A stretch of 64,000 nucleotides of DNA from JBNJGB01 sp051747385 (GTDB lineage Bacteria; Myxococcota_A; UBA9042; PHBI01; JACKFB01), in contig JBNJGB010000023.1 in NCBI GenBank assembly GCA_051747385.1, positions 41,160-105,159 on the forward strand. The letters run 5' to 3'. The notes beneath the pieces were generated by a model that saw only the letters and a list, made by a program, of their open reading frames with translations, was not told where the DNA came from and made no database searches. This document shows positions 41,068 to 49,374 of this stretch, piece by piece; the first letter of the stretch is position 1; every line of letters begins with the position of its first letter. Position numbers and translations under genes: made by a program.

Positions 41068-41844
41068 CTACAGACCGACCATGAGCACGGTGACGTTGTC
41101 TACGCCGCCGTACTCCAGGGCGCGGTCCACCAGGGCCTCCGCGGCCGCGCGGGAGCCCTCCACGGAACCGAGGATCTCGGCGATCTCGACGTCGTCCACC
41201 AGGTCCGTCAGCCCGTCGGTGCACAGCAGGTAACGATCCCCCGGCCGGCTCGTCTTGTAGAAGGTGTCGACGTCGACCTCTTGCTGGAGACCGAGCGCGC
41301 GGACGATGACGTTCTTGTAGGGGAAGCGCGGAAGATCCTCCGGCCGGAGGACCTTCATCCGGATGAACTCGTTGGCGAGGGAGTGGTCCTCGGTGAGCTG
41401 CTCCAGTCGGCCGCGGCGGAAGCGATAGGCCCGGCTGTCGCCCACGTATCCGACGTACACGCGGTTGCGCGCGAAGGCGAGCCCGACGAGCGTCGTGCCC
41501 ATGTCCTCCAGGGCCTCGTCCTCGCTCGCTCGCTCGAAGATCTGGCGATTCCCGTACTCGATCGCGCTGCGCAGGCGGAACTCGTGGAAGGTGCGGGCGG
41601 CGGAGTCGTCGCCCTCCCTCCGGAGCTGGCGATACAGCGAGCGGAGATCGCCGCCGACCCCGCCGTCCCGGTAGAACTCCTCCACGGACATGACCGAGAG
41701 GCGACTCGCCACCTCGCCGCTGGCGTGGCCGCCCATGCCGTCGGCCACCACGTACACCTGTTCGTCGGGGAGCACGAGGCTGTCGTCCTCGTTGTGCCCG
41801 CGGACGCGGCCCACGTCGGACAGCACGAAGGCGTCGTGGTTCAT
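41068..41844 (-). CDS. PP2C-family Ser/Thr protein phosphatase
   Basis: A 258-residue metal-dependent phosphatase of the Stp1/PrpC type. It shows the full set of PP2C motifs: SDVGRVRGHNEDD, VVADGMGGHASGEVAS, MGTTLVGLAF, VGYVGDSRAYRFR, LCTDGLTDLVDD and GGVDNVTVLMV, with all the metal-binding aspartates. It is cytoplasmic and likely opposes Hanks-type kinases such as the one just downstream. The ATG has SD AGGAA and overlaps the TldD-like gene's stop (ATGA). Confidence 0.93.
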   Translation of the reverse strand: MNHDAFVLSDVGRVRGHNEDDSLVLPDEQVYVVADGMGGHASGEVASRLSVMSVEEFYRDGGVGGDLRSLYRQLRREGDDSAARTFHEFRLRSAIEYGNRQIFERASEDEALEDMGTTLVGLAFARNRVYVGYVGDSRAYRFRRGRLEQLTEDHSLANEFIRMKVLRPEDLPRFPYKNVIVRALGLQQEVDVDTFYKTSRPGDRYLLCTDGLTDLVDDVEIAEILGSVEGSRAAAEALVDRALEYGGVDNVTVLMVGL

Positions 41845-43607
41845 GGGTTCCTGGCAGGTGGACGCAGGATCGGACCGCGAGAGCGCTCCCGCGCGGAGCG
41901 CTGCAGCTCGATCTCGCGGAAGAGGGTGGCAGGGGCGACGGTGCTGACCGGTACCACACCAGACTCGGCACCGCAATATCCGTTGAAGACGCCCTCCTGG
42001 TCGGACGCGGCGGCGATCTTGCCGAGGCTCGTGAGCGGCGTGCCGACGAGGTCGACGCCTCGCACCAGAGTGCGCTCGCCGGTCTCGGCGTCGACCTTGT
42101 AGACGACGCGGGCCTCCCCCTTGAACGCCTGGTATCCGTAGGAGGACGTGTTGGTGGAGCCGCCCGCGAGATCGCGGACGACGAGGCCGTACGGCTTGCC
42201 CTGCTCGCGGACCAGCTCCAAGAGGAGCGCGTCGAGGCGCTCCCGGGACACCGGCTGGTGCGTCACGACCCGGAGGTTGGCCATGCGGGCGACGGGGTCG
42301 AGGCCGGTCTCGGCGCGGCCGTGCCCGTTGGAGGCCTCGAAGCCCTCGACGGGACGACGCCCCATGAGGAAGCCGCGCAGGGTGCCGCGGTCGACGAGAG
42401 TCACGGCCTGGGCACGGACGCCCTCGTCGTCGAAGTGGTACGCGCCGTTGAGGGAAACGCGCCCGACGTGCTCGAGCGTCGGGTCGTCGAACACGGAGAG
42501 AGAGGGGGGCAGGATCTCGCGGCCCAGATGCTCGGCGAACGTCTGGCCCTGCTCCTCGCCTTCCAGGCGGTGGGCTTCCAGGCGGTGGCCCAGCACCTCG
42601 TGGAAGAAGACGCCGGTGGCGCGCGGCTCGAGGATGGCCGGCCCGGTGTACGGCTCGAGGACCGGGGCCTCGCGCAGGGCCACGAGGTCGCCGAGCATGG
42701 CCTCCGTCCGGGCGACGAGGGCTTCGTCGTCGGGGAGAGCCTCCTCGCTGCGGCCGTAGCGGTCGAGGGAGAGGTCCAGCAGCATCCCGTCGTCCGCGCG
42801 GGTCCAGGCCGCGACGTGGATCTCGTACATCGGCTCCACGGTGCGCAGGCGGATGCCCTCGCTGGTGACGATCCATCGGGTCTCCACGCGCGCCTGGAAG
42901 ACGACGCTGCTGTCGAGGACGTGCTCGTGGTCGCCCACCAGGGTGCCCAGGCGCCGGACGACGGCCCGCCAGCGCTGCGCGTCGACGGTGAGGTCGCGGC
43001 GCGGCTCCAGGTGCCGGGCCGCGGGAGCCCGGGAGTGGCTGGGGCGCTTCCGCTCCTCGTCGGGCTCGAAGACTCGCTTGCCCTTGACCTTCAGGTAGCT
43101 CGACACCGCCTGCTTGTAGGCCTGGTCCGTGAGGAGCCAGAGGGCGTGGCGGATCGCGTGCGGGGCGTCGGCGAGCGGCAGACGGGTGCCCGGCGTCCAC
43201 CCCTGCTCCCAGGGCCACTCGACGCTGTCGTCCTCGGAGGAGTCGAGGCTCCAGTCGCCCACGCGGACGTCGACCCAGGCCGTGCGCGCCTCTTGGGTGT
43301 CGTCCTCGTGGAGGGCGCCCTGGGCACCGGCGATGCGATGCTGGCGCAGATCCTCCACGCGATAGGCGACGAAGTAGGGCGCCTCGTAGTCCGGCAGCTT
43401 CAGGCTCCCGGTGGAGCGCTGGAGCTCGGCCTGCATCGCGCGGAGGACGTCGTCGGGTGGGGCCTCGGGGGTCGCGGCGGAGGCGGGGAGACGGGCGCAC
43501 GCCAGGAGGACGACAGCGGCGAGGAGGGGCACGGGGACGAGCCGAAGCGCGTTCGCGGGACGCTGAGACGGGCCGTGGGCGGCGGGTCTGGGCGAAAAGC
43601 TCTTCAT
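41841..43607 (-). CDS. Exported TldD/PmbA-family metalloprotease
   Basis: A 588-residue protein with an N-terminal export signal (hydrophobic LVPVPLLAAVVLLACARLPA); it may be cut by signal peptidase I after ASA or be a lipoprotein with LLAC (C37). The C-terminal half is a TldD/PmbA domain with the zinc motif HEVLGH (336-341), GGSTNTSSYGYQAFKGEAR, and the end motif GYCGAESG. E. coli TldD/TldE are cytoplasmic and act as a pair; this protein is exported and no partner gene is adjacent. The substrate is unknown. The start is ATG 43607, 7 bases after a strong promoter; a longer frame upstream (to 43673) would place the start before that promoter. Confidence 0.85.
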   Translation of the reverse strand: MKSFSPRPAAHGPSQRPANALRLVPVPLLAAVVLLACARLPASAATPEAPPDDVLRAMQAELQRSTGSLKLPDYEAPYFVAYRVEDLRQHRIAGAQGALHEDDTQEARTAWVDVRVGDWSLDSSEDDSVEWPWEQGWTPGTRLPLADAPHAIRHALWLLTDQAYKQAVSSYLKVKGKRVFEPDEERKRPSHSRAPAARHLEPRRDLTVDAQRWRAVVRRLGTLVGDHEHVLDSSVVFQARVETRWIVTSEGIRLRTVEPMYEIHVAAWTRADDGMLLDLSLDRYGRSEEALPDDEALVARTEAMLGDLVALREAPVLEPYTGPAILEPRATGVFFHEVLGHRLEAHRLEGEEQGQTFAEHLGREILPPSLSVFDDPTLEHVGRVSLNGAYHFDDEGVRAQAVTLVDRGTLRGFLMGRRPVEGFEASNGHGRAETGLDPVARMANLRVVTHQPVSRERLDALLLELVREQGKPYGLVVRDLAGGSTNTSSYGYQAFKGEARVVYKVDAETGERTLVRGVDLVGTPLTSLGKIAAASDQEGVFNGYCGAESGVVPVSTVAPATLFREIELQRSARERSRGPILRPPARNP

Positions 43608-43614
43608 TTCCGGG

Positions 43615-43643
43615 TCCCTATCCCGCGCTCGAGCGGGTGTCAA
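43615..43643 (-). promoter_or_regulatory. Strong promoter of the TldD-like/PP2C operon
   Basis: Perfect -35 TTGACA (43638-43643), 17-base spacer, TAGGGA (43615-43620), and only 7 bases to ATG 43607. The spacer contains the palindrome CGCTCGAGCG. Confidence 0.55.
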
Positions 43644-43797
43644 TCGGCGGGGTGCGCGCGGCGCTGTGATCACGGCGAAGGAGGGTCAGACAGGTATGCG
43701 AGCGTAGCGAGAAGGTACAACGGCCGGTCTGAGGAGGTAATGCCCGGAGACGAGAATACGCAGGGTATCCGCAGCTTGCGGATCCGCGATCTCGGGA

Positions 43798-43813
43798 TGT
43801 TTCACGTGAAACG
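43798..43813. promoter_or_regulatory. parS: parS centromere site
   Basis: TGTTTCACGTGAAACG matches the 16-bp bacterial parS consensus (TGTTNCACGTGAAACA) at all but the last position, and its core TTTCACGTGAAA is perfectly palindromic. It lies 80 bases before parA. ParB loads here and spreads. No second copy was noticed in the window. Confidence 0.93.
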
Positions 43814-43835
43814 CGTCACCGATCGAGGGACCTTC

Positions 43836-43864
43836 TTGACAGAGCGCGGTCGCCCGGCGACAAC
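43836..43864 (+). promoter_or_regulatory. Likely parAB promoter
   Basis: TTGACA (43836-43841), 17-base spacer, GACAAC (43859-43864). Its position 22 bases from parS would allow ParB to influence transcription. Confidence 0.4.
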
Positions 43865-43893
43865 GCGGACAACGTCACACCACCGGAGGATCC

Positions 43894-44697
43894 ATGCGCA
43901 TCCTGGCCGTCGCCAATCAGAAGGGTGGGGTCGGCAAGACGACCACCGCCGTCAACCTGGCCGCGTCCCTGGCCGTCGCCGAACGCCGTGTCCTGCTCGT
44001 CGACCTGGACCCCCAGGGGAACACCTCGTCGGCGTTCGCGATCCCCAAGGACGAGCTGGAGATCCACGCCTACGACGTCCTCATCAACGACGTGTCCGTG
44101 GAGCGGACCATCCACTCGACGGAGCTAGAGACCCTCGATGTCGTGCCGACCAACACCGACCTCGTCGGCGCCGAGGTGGAGCTCGTCGGCGCCGTGGCCC
44201 GCGAGACCCGCCTCCGGGAGGCCCTCGCCCGCCTCGAGGCCCCCTACGACGACGTGGTGATCGACTGCCCGCCGTCCCTGGGCCTCCTGACGCTCAACGC
44301 CCTGACGGCGGCCCACCGCGTCCTCGTGCCGCTCCAGTGCGAGTACTACGCCCTGGAGGGCATGAGCCACCTCCTGGCGACCATCGACCTCGTGAAGGCG
44401 CGCCTCAACCGCGAGCTGGACATCGAGGGCATCGTCCTCACCATGTTCGATCGCCGGAACCGCTTGAGCTTCCAGGTGGAGAAGGAGGTGAAGGACTACT
44501 TCGGCCGCCTGGTGTTCTCCACCCGCATCCCGCGGAACGTGCGGTTGAGCGAGAGCCCGTCCTTCGGCAAGCCGGCCATCCTCTACGACGTGGCCGCGCC
44601 GGGAACCACGGCCTACCTGGACCTCGCCGCGGAGCTCGTCGCCCGACGCGACGAGGACGGCGGTGTCACCCATCAAAGGCAGGAGGGCCGAGTCTGA
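43894..44697 (+). CDS. parA: Chromosome partitioning ATPase ParA
   Basis: A 267-residue Walker-type ATPase that works with ParB-parS to move origins apart. The deviant Walker A motif KGGVGKTT spans 10-17, followed by LLVDLDPQGNTSSAF, DDVVIDCPPSLG, and the C-terminal IPRNVRLSESPSFGKP typical of chromosomal ParA/Soj. The length fits the small (type Ib-like/chromosomal) forms without an N-terminal DNA-binding domain. SD GGAGG precedes the ATG. It shares one base with parB (TGATG). In the family, ATP-bound dimers bind DNA and are stimulated by ParB. Confidence 0.97.
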   Translation: MRILAVANQKGGVGKTTTAVNLAASLAVAERRVLLVDLDPQGNTSSAFAIPKDELEIHAYDVLINDVSVERTIHSTELETLDVVPTNTDLVGAEVELVGAVARETRLREALARLEAPYDDVVIDCPPSLGLLTLNALTAAHRVLVPLQCEYYALEGMSHLLATIDLVKARLNRELDIEGIVLTMFDRRNRLSFQVEKEVKDYFGRLVFSTRIPRNVRLSESPSFGKPAILYDVAAPGTTAYLDLAAELVARRDEDGGVTHQRQEGRV

Positions 44698-45572
44698 TGC
44701 CTACGCGTAGAAACTCCCTCGGCAAGGGCCTCGGCGCTCTCATCGCTCCGCCGAAGTACAGCAACCTCTCGGACGAGTACTTCCTCTGCCCCATCGCGCA
44801 GGTCCGTCCGGACCCCGAGCAGCCGCGCCAGCGCTTCGACGACGACGCCCTGGCCGAGCTGATCGGCTCCATCAAGGAGAAGGGCATCCTTCAGCCCCTC
44901 GTGGTGCGCAAGGACGACCAGGGCTACGTCGTGGTCGCCGGCGAGCGCCGCCTGCGGGCGGCCGCCCAGGCGGGCCTCGAGGAGGTGCCGGTCCTGGTCA
45001 AGGACGTGGCCACGGAGGAGGCCTTCGAGCTGGCCCTCATCGAGAACATCCAGCGCGAGGACCTCAACCCCGTGGAGGAGGCCCAGGCCTACCAGCGGCT
45101 CCTCGATCGGCCGGGCATGACCCAGGACGGGCTCGCCCGCCGCATCGGGAAGAACCGCTCCACCGTCGCCAACGCTCTGCGCCTCCTCCGCCTCGAGGCG
45201 CCCGTCCAGGAGCTGGTCGTGGACGGGAAGCTGAGCGCCGGCCACGCCCGGGCGGTGCTCTCCGTCGATCAGCCCGACGAGCGGACCGACCTCGCGCGCA
45301 CCATCGTCGACCGGGGCCTGACGGTGCGCGAGGCCGAATCCGCCGCCCGCAAGCTCAAGGAGCCCGACACGACCCCGAAGCGGTCCAAGCGCTCCACCCA
45401 CCCCCTGCAGCCCTACTGTGACGGGGTGGCCGAGGAGCTCGCGGAGGCCCTCGGCACCCGCGTGACCGTCAAGTCCCGCGGGCGGAAGGGCCGCGTCATC
45501 CTCGAGTTCAAGGGAGTCGACGACCTGCGGCGCCTCCGCGACCGCCTGGTCGCGGCCGCTGTCGAGGACTAG
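44697..45572 (+). CDS. parB: Chromosome partitioning protein ParB
   Basis: A 291-residue centromere-binding CTPase. The basic start KGLGALI (the ParA-stimulating peptide), the ParB/sulfiredoxin-like domain with GERRLRAA and ENIQREDLNPVEEA, the helix-turn-helix TQDGLARRIGKNRSTVANAL, and a C-terminal dimerisation region ending in LRDRLVAAAVED are all present. ATG 44697 has SD AGGAGG and is coupled to parA. A small hairpin GAGCAC/GTGCTC follows the stop (about 45574-45591) and may end the transcript. Confidence 0.97.
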   Translation: MPTRRNSLGKGLGALIAPPKYSNLSDEYFLCPIAQVRPDPEQPRQRFDDDALAELIGSIKEKGILQPLVVRKDDQGYVVVAGERRLRAAAQAGLEEVPVLVKDVATEEAFELALIENIQREDLNPVEEAQAYQRLLDRPGMTQDGLARRIGKNRSTVANALRLLRLEAPVQELVVDGKLSAGHARAVLSVDQPDERTDLARTIVDRGLTVREAESAARKLKEPDTTPKRSKRSTHPLQPYCDGVAEELAEALGTRVTVKSRGRKGRVILEFKGVDDLRRLRDRLVAAAVED

Positions 45573-45793
45573 AGCACCGAACGACCGTGCTCCCGTTGGG
45601 CTAGCGGCGATCTCCGGCGCCTCGGCCATCCGGGGCCGCTGCGCCATGCCTCATGGCATGGCCCGGGACGCGGCACCGGCGCTCCGCGCCTGGCCGATCC
45701 ACTCGAAAAACCCTCGGAGACCCGCGATCCCCGGTCCCGTTCCGCGCTCCAGGTGGCCGTGCTCGCCGGTCGCCTCGCCGACGGGGCCGAGGG

Positions 45794-45828
45794 CGGAAAA
45801 AATGAGAAGTGAGTAGGCTTGACCCCAT
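45794..45828 (-). repeat. REP-like GGGGTCAA-CCTACTCA repeat, copy C
   Basis: On the minus strand it reads ATGGGGTCAAGCCTACTCAC then TTCTCATTTTTTCCG, starting at the stop codon of the gene at 45829. The rest of the 45573-45793 gap holds no gene, only small G+C-rich palindromes such as GCCATG-CCT-CATGGC. Confidence 0.7.
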
Positions 45829-46467
45829 TCAGGCGAGGGCTACCCCGGCGAGGAAGGCCACGAGACCGAGGGCGCTCAGGGCGAGGCGGCGCCAGAGCGT
45901 GCCCCGGGGGCTGCGGGCGGCGGCCACGGCGGCGCCGACCCAGAGCACGAACCCCAGGACGGCCAGCAGGCCCCAGGCGCGGCTCGGGCGGGCGCTGTGG
46001 GCCAGGACCTGCGCGTAGTGGGTCGCGCGGGCCGCGCGATCCTCGGGCACGGGGCGGTCCTCGGCGGCGGCCTCCTCGGCCTCCCACCGGGCCATGAGGG
46101 TCGCCAGCCGCCCGTCCACCCGATCCGGCCAGTCGCCGTCCGGGTGGAGGATGCTCCGGGCGGCACGAAGGCCAGCCCGCAGGGCATTCAGCGTGCGGAC
46201 GGCGTCTCCGGTGCGCCCCGCCTCCACCTGGGCCTCGTAGAGTGCCCAGAGGGCCCGCCTGGCGTCCTCGCGCCAGCCCGCGAAGGGCGCGTACCAGCTC
46301 ACGGCCTCGCGGAGAGCGACCGTGGCGGCGAGCTCGTCGCCACGCTCCAGAGCCGAGAGTCCGCGATTTCGCGCGCCGATGCCGCTGGAGACCGTCCGGA
46401 TACCCAGGGAGAGCACCACGACGAGGACCAGGGCCCACAGGCCGCGACTCCGGAGCCAGGCGGGCAT
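45829..46467 (-). CDS. Membrane protein of unknown function at the end of the pil locus
   Basis: A 212-residue protein with an N-terminal membrane helix (LWALVLVVVLSLGI), a soluble helical region (about 30-145, TPR-like in composition), and two C-terminal membrane helices (WGLLAVLGFVLWVGAAVAAA and LALSALGLVAFLAGVALA). I do not recognise a family. ATG 46467 shares a base with the stop of the ABC permease gene (TGATG); an in-frame GTG lies one codon earlier. Its coupling suggests that it works with the PilH/PilI-like transporter. Confidence 0.6.
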   Translation of the reverse strand: MPAWLRSRGLWALVLVVVLSLGIRTVSSGIGARNRGLSALERGDELAATVALREAVSWYAPFAGWREDARRALWALYEAQVEAGRTGDAVRTLNALRAGLRAARSILHPDGDWPDRVDGRLATLMARWEAEEAAAEDRPVPEDRAARATHYAQVLAHSARPSRAWGLLAVLGFVLWVGAAVAAARSPRGTLWRRLALSALGLVAFLAGVALA

Positions 46468-47273
46468 CACACGAAGTCCCGGCGCTCGAAGGCGAGCATG
46501 GCTACCCCCAGGGCGAAGGCGCCGTAGGCCGCTGCGTAGAGGAAGGCGTGGCCCAGGTACGTCCAGGGGACGGCCACGTCGAGCAGGACCTGCTGGCTCA
46601 CGTTGAAGACGCTCAGATCCGGGAAGACCGCCACGACGAACGTCCCGAACGCGCGGGCGACCGGGTTGTCCACGAAGGGCCCCTTGTCACCCTGGAGCAT
46701 CTCCTCGATGAGGTAGACGGTCCGCCCGACCGCGAAGACACCGAGGCTGAACAGGGCCGTGAACACGGGCGTCGTGGCGGCCGAGAACATCACCGCCACG
46801 GAGGCCACGAGCCCCACCTCGAAGGCGACCAGCAGCATCCCCTTGAGGTGCTCCAAGCCCCACTCCCCGCCCTGGAGGGCCAGCGCCCCGGCCCAGACGA
46901 AGGTCAGGAAGGCGATCTCCACGACCAGGATGGCCACCAGACCGGCGTACTTGCCGAGTATGAACTCGTAGCGCCGGATGGGCTTCGAGATGATGGTGTA
47001 GATCGTCTTCTTCTCGATCTCCTTGTGGACCAGCAGCGCCCCCATGACGATGGCGGTGGTGGCGGCGAAGAGGCCGACGGCGAAGAAGCCGAAGTCGGTC
47101 ACCACCCGCGTGTGCTCGCCGACCACCGCCAGCTCGGCCATGAGCAGCGAGCTGAGGATGAAGGCCACGGCGAAGAGGACCAGACCCAGGAAGGCCCGGT
47201 TCCTCACGGCCTCGCGGAACGTGTTCCGGCCCACCGCGGCCACGCGTACCGGTCGGATCAGCTCACGCCACAC
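46467..47273 (-). CDS. pilI: ABC-2-type transporter permease, PilI-like
   Basis: A 268-residue permease with six membrane helices in the ABC-2/NosY arrangement; HKEIEKKTIYTIISKPIRRYEFILGKY is the typical coupling segment (quoted in two overlapping parts of the protein). GTG 47273 lies inside the end of the ATPase gene (11-base overlap) with GGAGGG upstream. In Myxococcus xanthus the genes pilH and pilI encode an ABC ATPase and permease needed for type IV pilus assembly; position after pilR and pairing with an ATPase support that assignment. The substrate is not known. Confidence 0.7.
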   Translation of the reverse strand: MWRELIRPVRVAAVGRNTFREAVRNRAFLGLVLFAVAFILSSLLMAELAVVGEHTRVVTDFGFFAVGLFAATTAIVMGALLVHKEIEKKTIYTIISKPIRRYEFILGKYAGLVAILVVEIAFLTFVWAGALALQGGEWGLEHLKGMLLVAFEVGLVASVAVMFSAATTPVFTALFSLGVFAVGRTVYLIEEMLQGDKGPFVDNPVARAFGTFVVAVFPDLSVFNVSQQVLLDVAVPWTYLGHAFLYAAAYGAFALGVAMLAFERRDFV

Positions 47274-48228
47274 GGGTGTGCCCTCCTGCCTCGCGGACGA
47301 ACAGGTCCTCCAGGCTCTCCTTGTGGGGATCGACGTGCGTCACGCGCGCGCCCCCGTCGAGGAGGGCACGGAGCGCATCCTCGAGGCTGTCCCGCGACAC
47401 CTGGATGGCGAAGCTCGCGCCCACCCGGGAGACCTCGGCGTCCATGCCGCCCAGGTGCTCCGCCAGCTCGGGACCGACGTCCGTGGCCACCACGTCCACG
47501 CGGGGCTCCTCGGCGGCCAGCAGGTCGTCCAGGGGCCCGAGCCTCTCCAGGCGGCCGTCGATGAGGAGCCCCACCCGGTCGCAGATGGTCTCGATGTCGT
47601 GGAGGATGTGCGAGGAGAAGAAGACCGTCTTCCCCTGCTCCCGGAGGGAGATGATGATGTCACGGACCTCCTTGCGGCCCATGGGATCGAGGCCGCTCAA
47701 GGGCTCGTCCAGGACGATGAGGTCCGGATCGTTGATGATGGCCTGGGCGATGCCGACGCGCTGGAGCATGCCCTTCGAGAACCGGCGGAGCGTCCGATTC
47801 CGCGCCTCCGACAGGCCGACGAGGTCCAGCAGGGCGTCGACGCGGTGCCGGCGCTCCTTGCGGGGGATCTCGTATAGCTGACCGTAGAAGTCGAGGATCT
47901 CGAACGCCGACAGGTAGTCGTAGAAGTACGGCTGCTCGGGGAGGTAGCCGACCCGGCGCCTCACCGCGGGATCCTCGATGGACCGGCCGAAGAGCTCCGC
48001 CCGGCCGGACGTGGCCTGGATGAGGCCCATGGCGATCTTCATGGACGTGGTCTTCCCGGCCCCGTTCGGTCCGAGGAAGCCGAAGATCTCCCCGGAGCGC
48101 ACCTCCAGCGACACGCCCTTCACGGCGTGGACCCGCTCGAGGCGCAGCCCGAGCTTGAACTCCTTGTGCAGGTCCTCGAACCGCAACACGGGCGCGTCGT
48201 CGCCCTGCGATTGTTCCTCGTCCGCCAT
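47263..48228 (-). CDS. pilH: ABC transporter ATPase, PilH-like
   Basis: A 321-residue nucleotide-binding subunit: Walker A GPNGAGKT (53-60), Q-loop near LPEQPYFYDYL, signature RFSKGMLQR (variant of LSGGQ), Walker B LIVLDEPLSGLDP, and the switch SSHILHD. A C-terminal domain of about 100 residues follows. The order ATPase-permease after pilR matches pilHI of the Myxococcus pil cluster, where the transporter is needed for pilus biogenesis. SD GAGG precedes the ATG. The assignment is by context; as a plain ABC ATPase it is certain. Confidence 0.75.
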   Translation of the reverse strand: MADEEQSQGDDAPVLRFEDLHKEFKLGLRLERVHAVKGVSLEVRSGEIFGFLGPNGAGKTTSMKIAMGLIQATSGRAELFGRSIEDPAVRRRVGYLPEQPYFYDYLSAFEILDFYGQLYEIPRKERRHRVDALLDLVGLSEARNRTLRRFSKGMLQRVGIAQAIINDPDLIVLDEPLSGLDPMGRKEVRDIIISLREQGKTVFFSSHILHDIETICDRVGLLIDGRLERLGPLDDLLAAEEPRVDVVATDVGPELAEHLGGMDAEVSRVGASFAIQVSRDSLEDALRALLDGGARVTHVDPHKESLEDLFVREAGGHTRVA

Positions 48229-48261
48229 GGTGCCTCCTCTGCGGCGTTCCGGCGCGGGCTC

Positions 48262-49374
48262 TCAGCCCCCGATGATGTCGGCCAGCGCGTCCGTCACCCG
48301 CCGGACGTCTCCCTCGTCCAGCGTGGTCGTCAGCGGCAGGGTCAGGGACTGCTCGGCCAGCCGGCACGCGACAGGCGCCCGGCTCGCGTCGAGATCGTAA
48401 CGCTCCCGGTAGTATGGCTGCTCCACCAGGGAGTACCCGCCGATGGTGCTCCCGATGCCGCGGGCGTCCAGTTCCCGCATCACCGCATCCCGGTCGAGCC
48501 CATCGGCCAGGACCACGACCAGGGACTGCCAGCCGAGGTCGGGAAGCTCATAGCCCCGCGGAACGTGGACGCCCTCCACCTCCGCCAGGGCCTCCCGGTA
48601 CCGGTGACCCACCCAGCGGCGCGCCCCGACCACGTCGTCGAGCCGGCCCATCTGGACCAGACCGATGGCGGCGGCCAGATCGGTCATACGGTAGTTGAAG
48701 CCGGCCTCCACGAACCGCTCCCAGCCCGGCGCGTCCGCGTCCATGCCGTGGCTCCGGAGCCGTCGCAGCCGGGCGGCCAGGTCCCGATCGTCCGTGCCGA
48801 TCAGCCCGCCCTCGCCCGTGGTCAAGACCTTCCGCGGGTGGAAGGACAGGGTGAGCGGCCAGCGGCCGCTTCCCCAGCGGTCGTCCTGGACCGTGCCGAG
48901 GGCGCAGGCTGCGTCCTCGACCATCCACAGCCCCGCCTCGTCCGCCAGTGCGTCCAGGCCGTGCATGGGCGCCGGGATGCCGAAGGGGTGCACCGGGACG
49001 ACGCCCGCCGTGCGGCGGCTCAGCGCGGCCGAGACCGTCTCGGCCGTGATCGCGAATGTCTCCGGATCGACGTCCGCCGGGATCGCGCGCGCCCCGCAGA
49101 CCTCCACCGCGTTGGCCGTGGCCGGGAAGCCGAACGCCGGGACGATCACCTCGTCGCCGGGCCCGCAGCCGAGCGCCAGCAGGGGGAGGTGGATGGCGGC
49201 CGTGCCGGAGCTGACGGCAACGCCCTCAGCCACGTCGAGGCGCTCCGCGACCCGCCGCTCGAACTCCGCGACCCGCGGGCCCTGCACCAGGTGGCCGCTC
49301 CGGAGGACCTCGGCGACCGCCTCCTCCTCCTCGGGCCCAAGGACGGGGCGCGCCAGTGGGATCCGCTTCTTCAA
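48262..49374 (-). CDS. DegT/DnrJ/EryC1-family sugar aminotransferase
   Basis: A 370-residue PLP enzyme of the sugar-aminotransferase family that converts a keto-sugar nucleotide to an amino sugar. Features: SSGTAAIHLPL (PLP phosphate binding), VEDAACALG with the aspartate for the pyridine nitrogen, the Schiff-base lysine K182 in SFHPRKVLTTGEGG, and GFNYRMTDLAAAIGL. The start is TTG 49374, overlapping the stop of the epimerase gene as TTGA. Together with that gene it should make a modified sugar nucleotide, perhaps for pilin or surface glycan decoration, given the pil context (inference). Confidence 0.88.
   Translation of the reverse strand: MKKRIPLARPVLGPEEEEAVAEVLRSGHLVQGPRVAEFERRVAERLDVAEGVAVSSGTAAIHLPLLALGCGPGDEVIVPAFGFPATANAVEVCGARAIPADVDPETFAITAETVSAALSRRTAGVVPVHPFGIPAPMHGLDALADEAGLWMVEDAACALGTVQDDRWGSGRWPLTLSFHPRKVLTTGEGGLIGTDDRDLAARLRRLRSHGMDADAPGWERFVEAGFNYRMTDLAAAIGLVQMGRLDDVVGARRWVGHRYREALAEVEGVHVPRGYELPDLGWQSLVVVLADGLDRDAVMRELDARGIGSTIGGYSLVEQPYYRERYDLDASRAPVACRLAEQSLTLPLTTTLDEGDVRRVTDALADIIGG

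Noticed and set aside
43740..43893. Possible leader peptide starting MPGDENTQG after GAGGAGGTA, running through parS
   Set aside because: The spacing of the SD is too short, the frame runs on inside parA without stopping, and the MFHVK part is just the translated parS palindrome.
45600..45790. Possible relation between the palindrome-rich spacers at 45.6-45.8 kb and 55.8-56.0 kb
   Set aside because: Both contain short G+C palindromes and a GAGGGTT-like stretch, but I could not align them convincingly by eye; a genome-wide self-comparison would decide.
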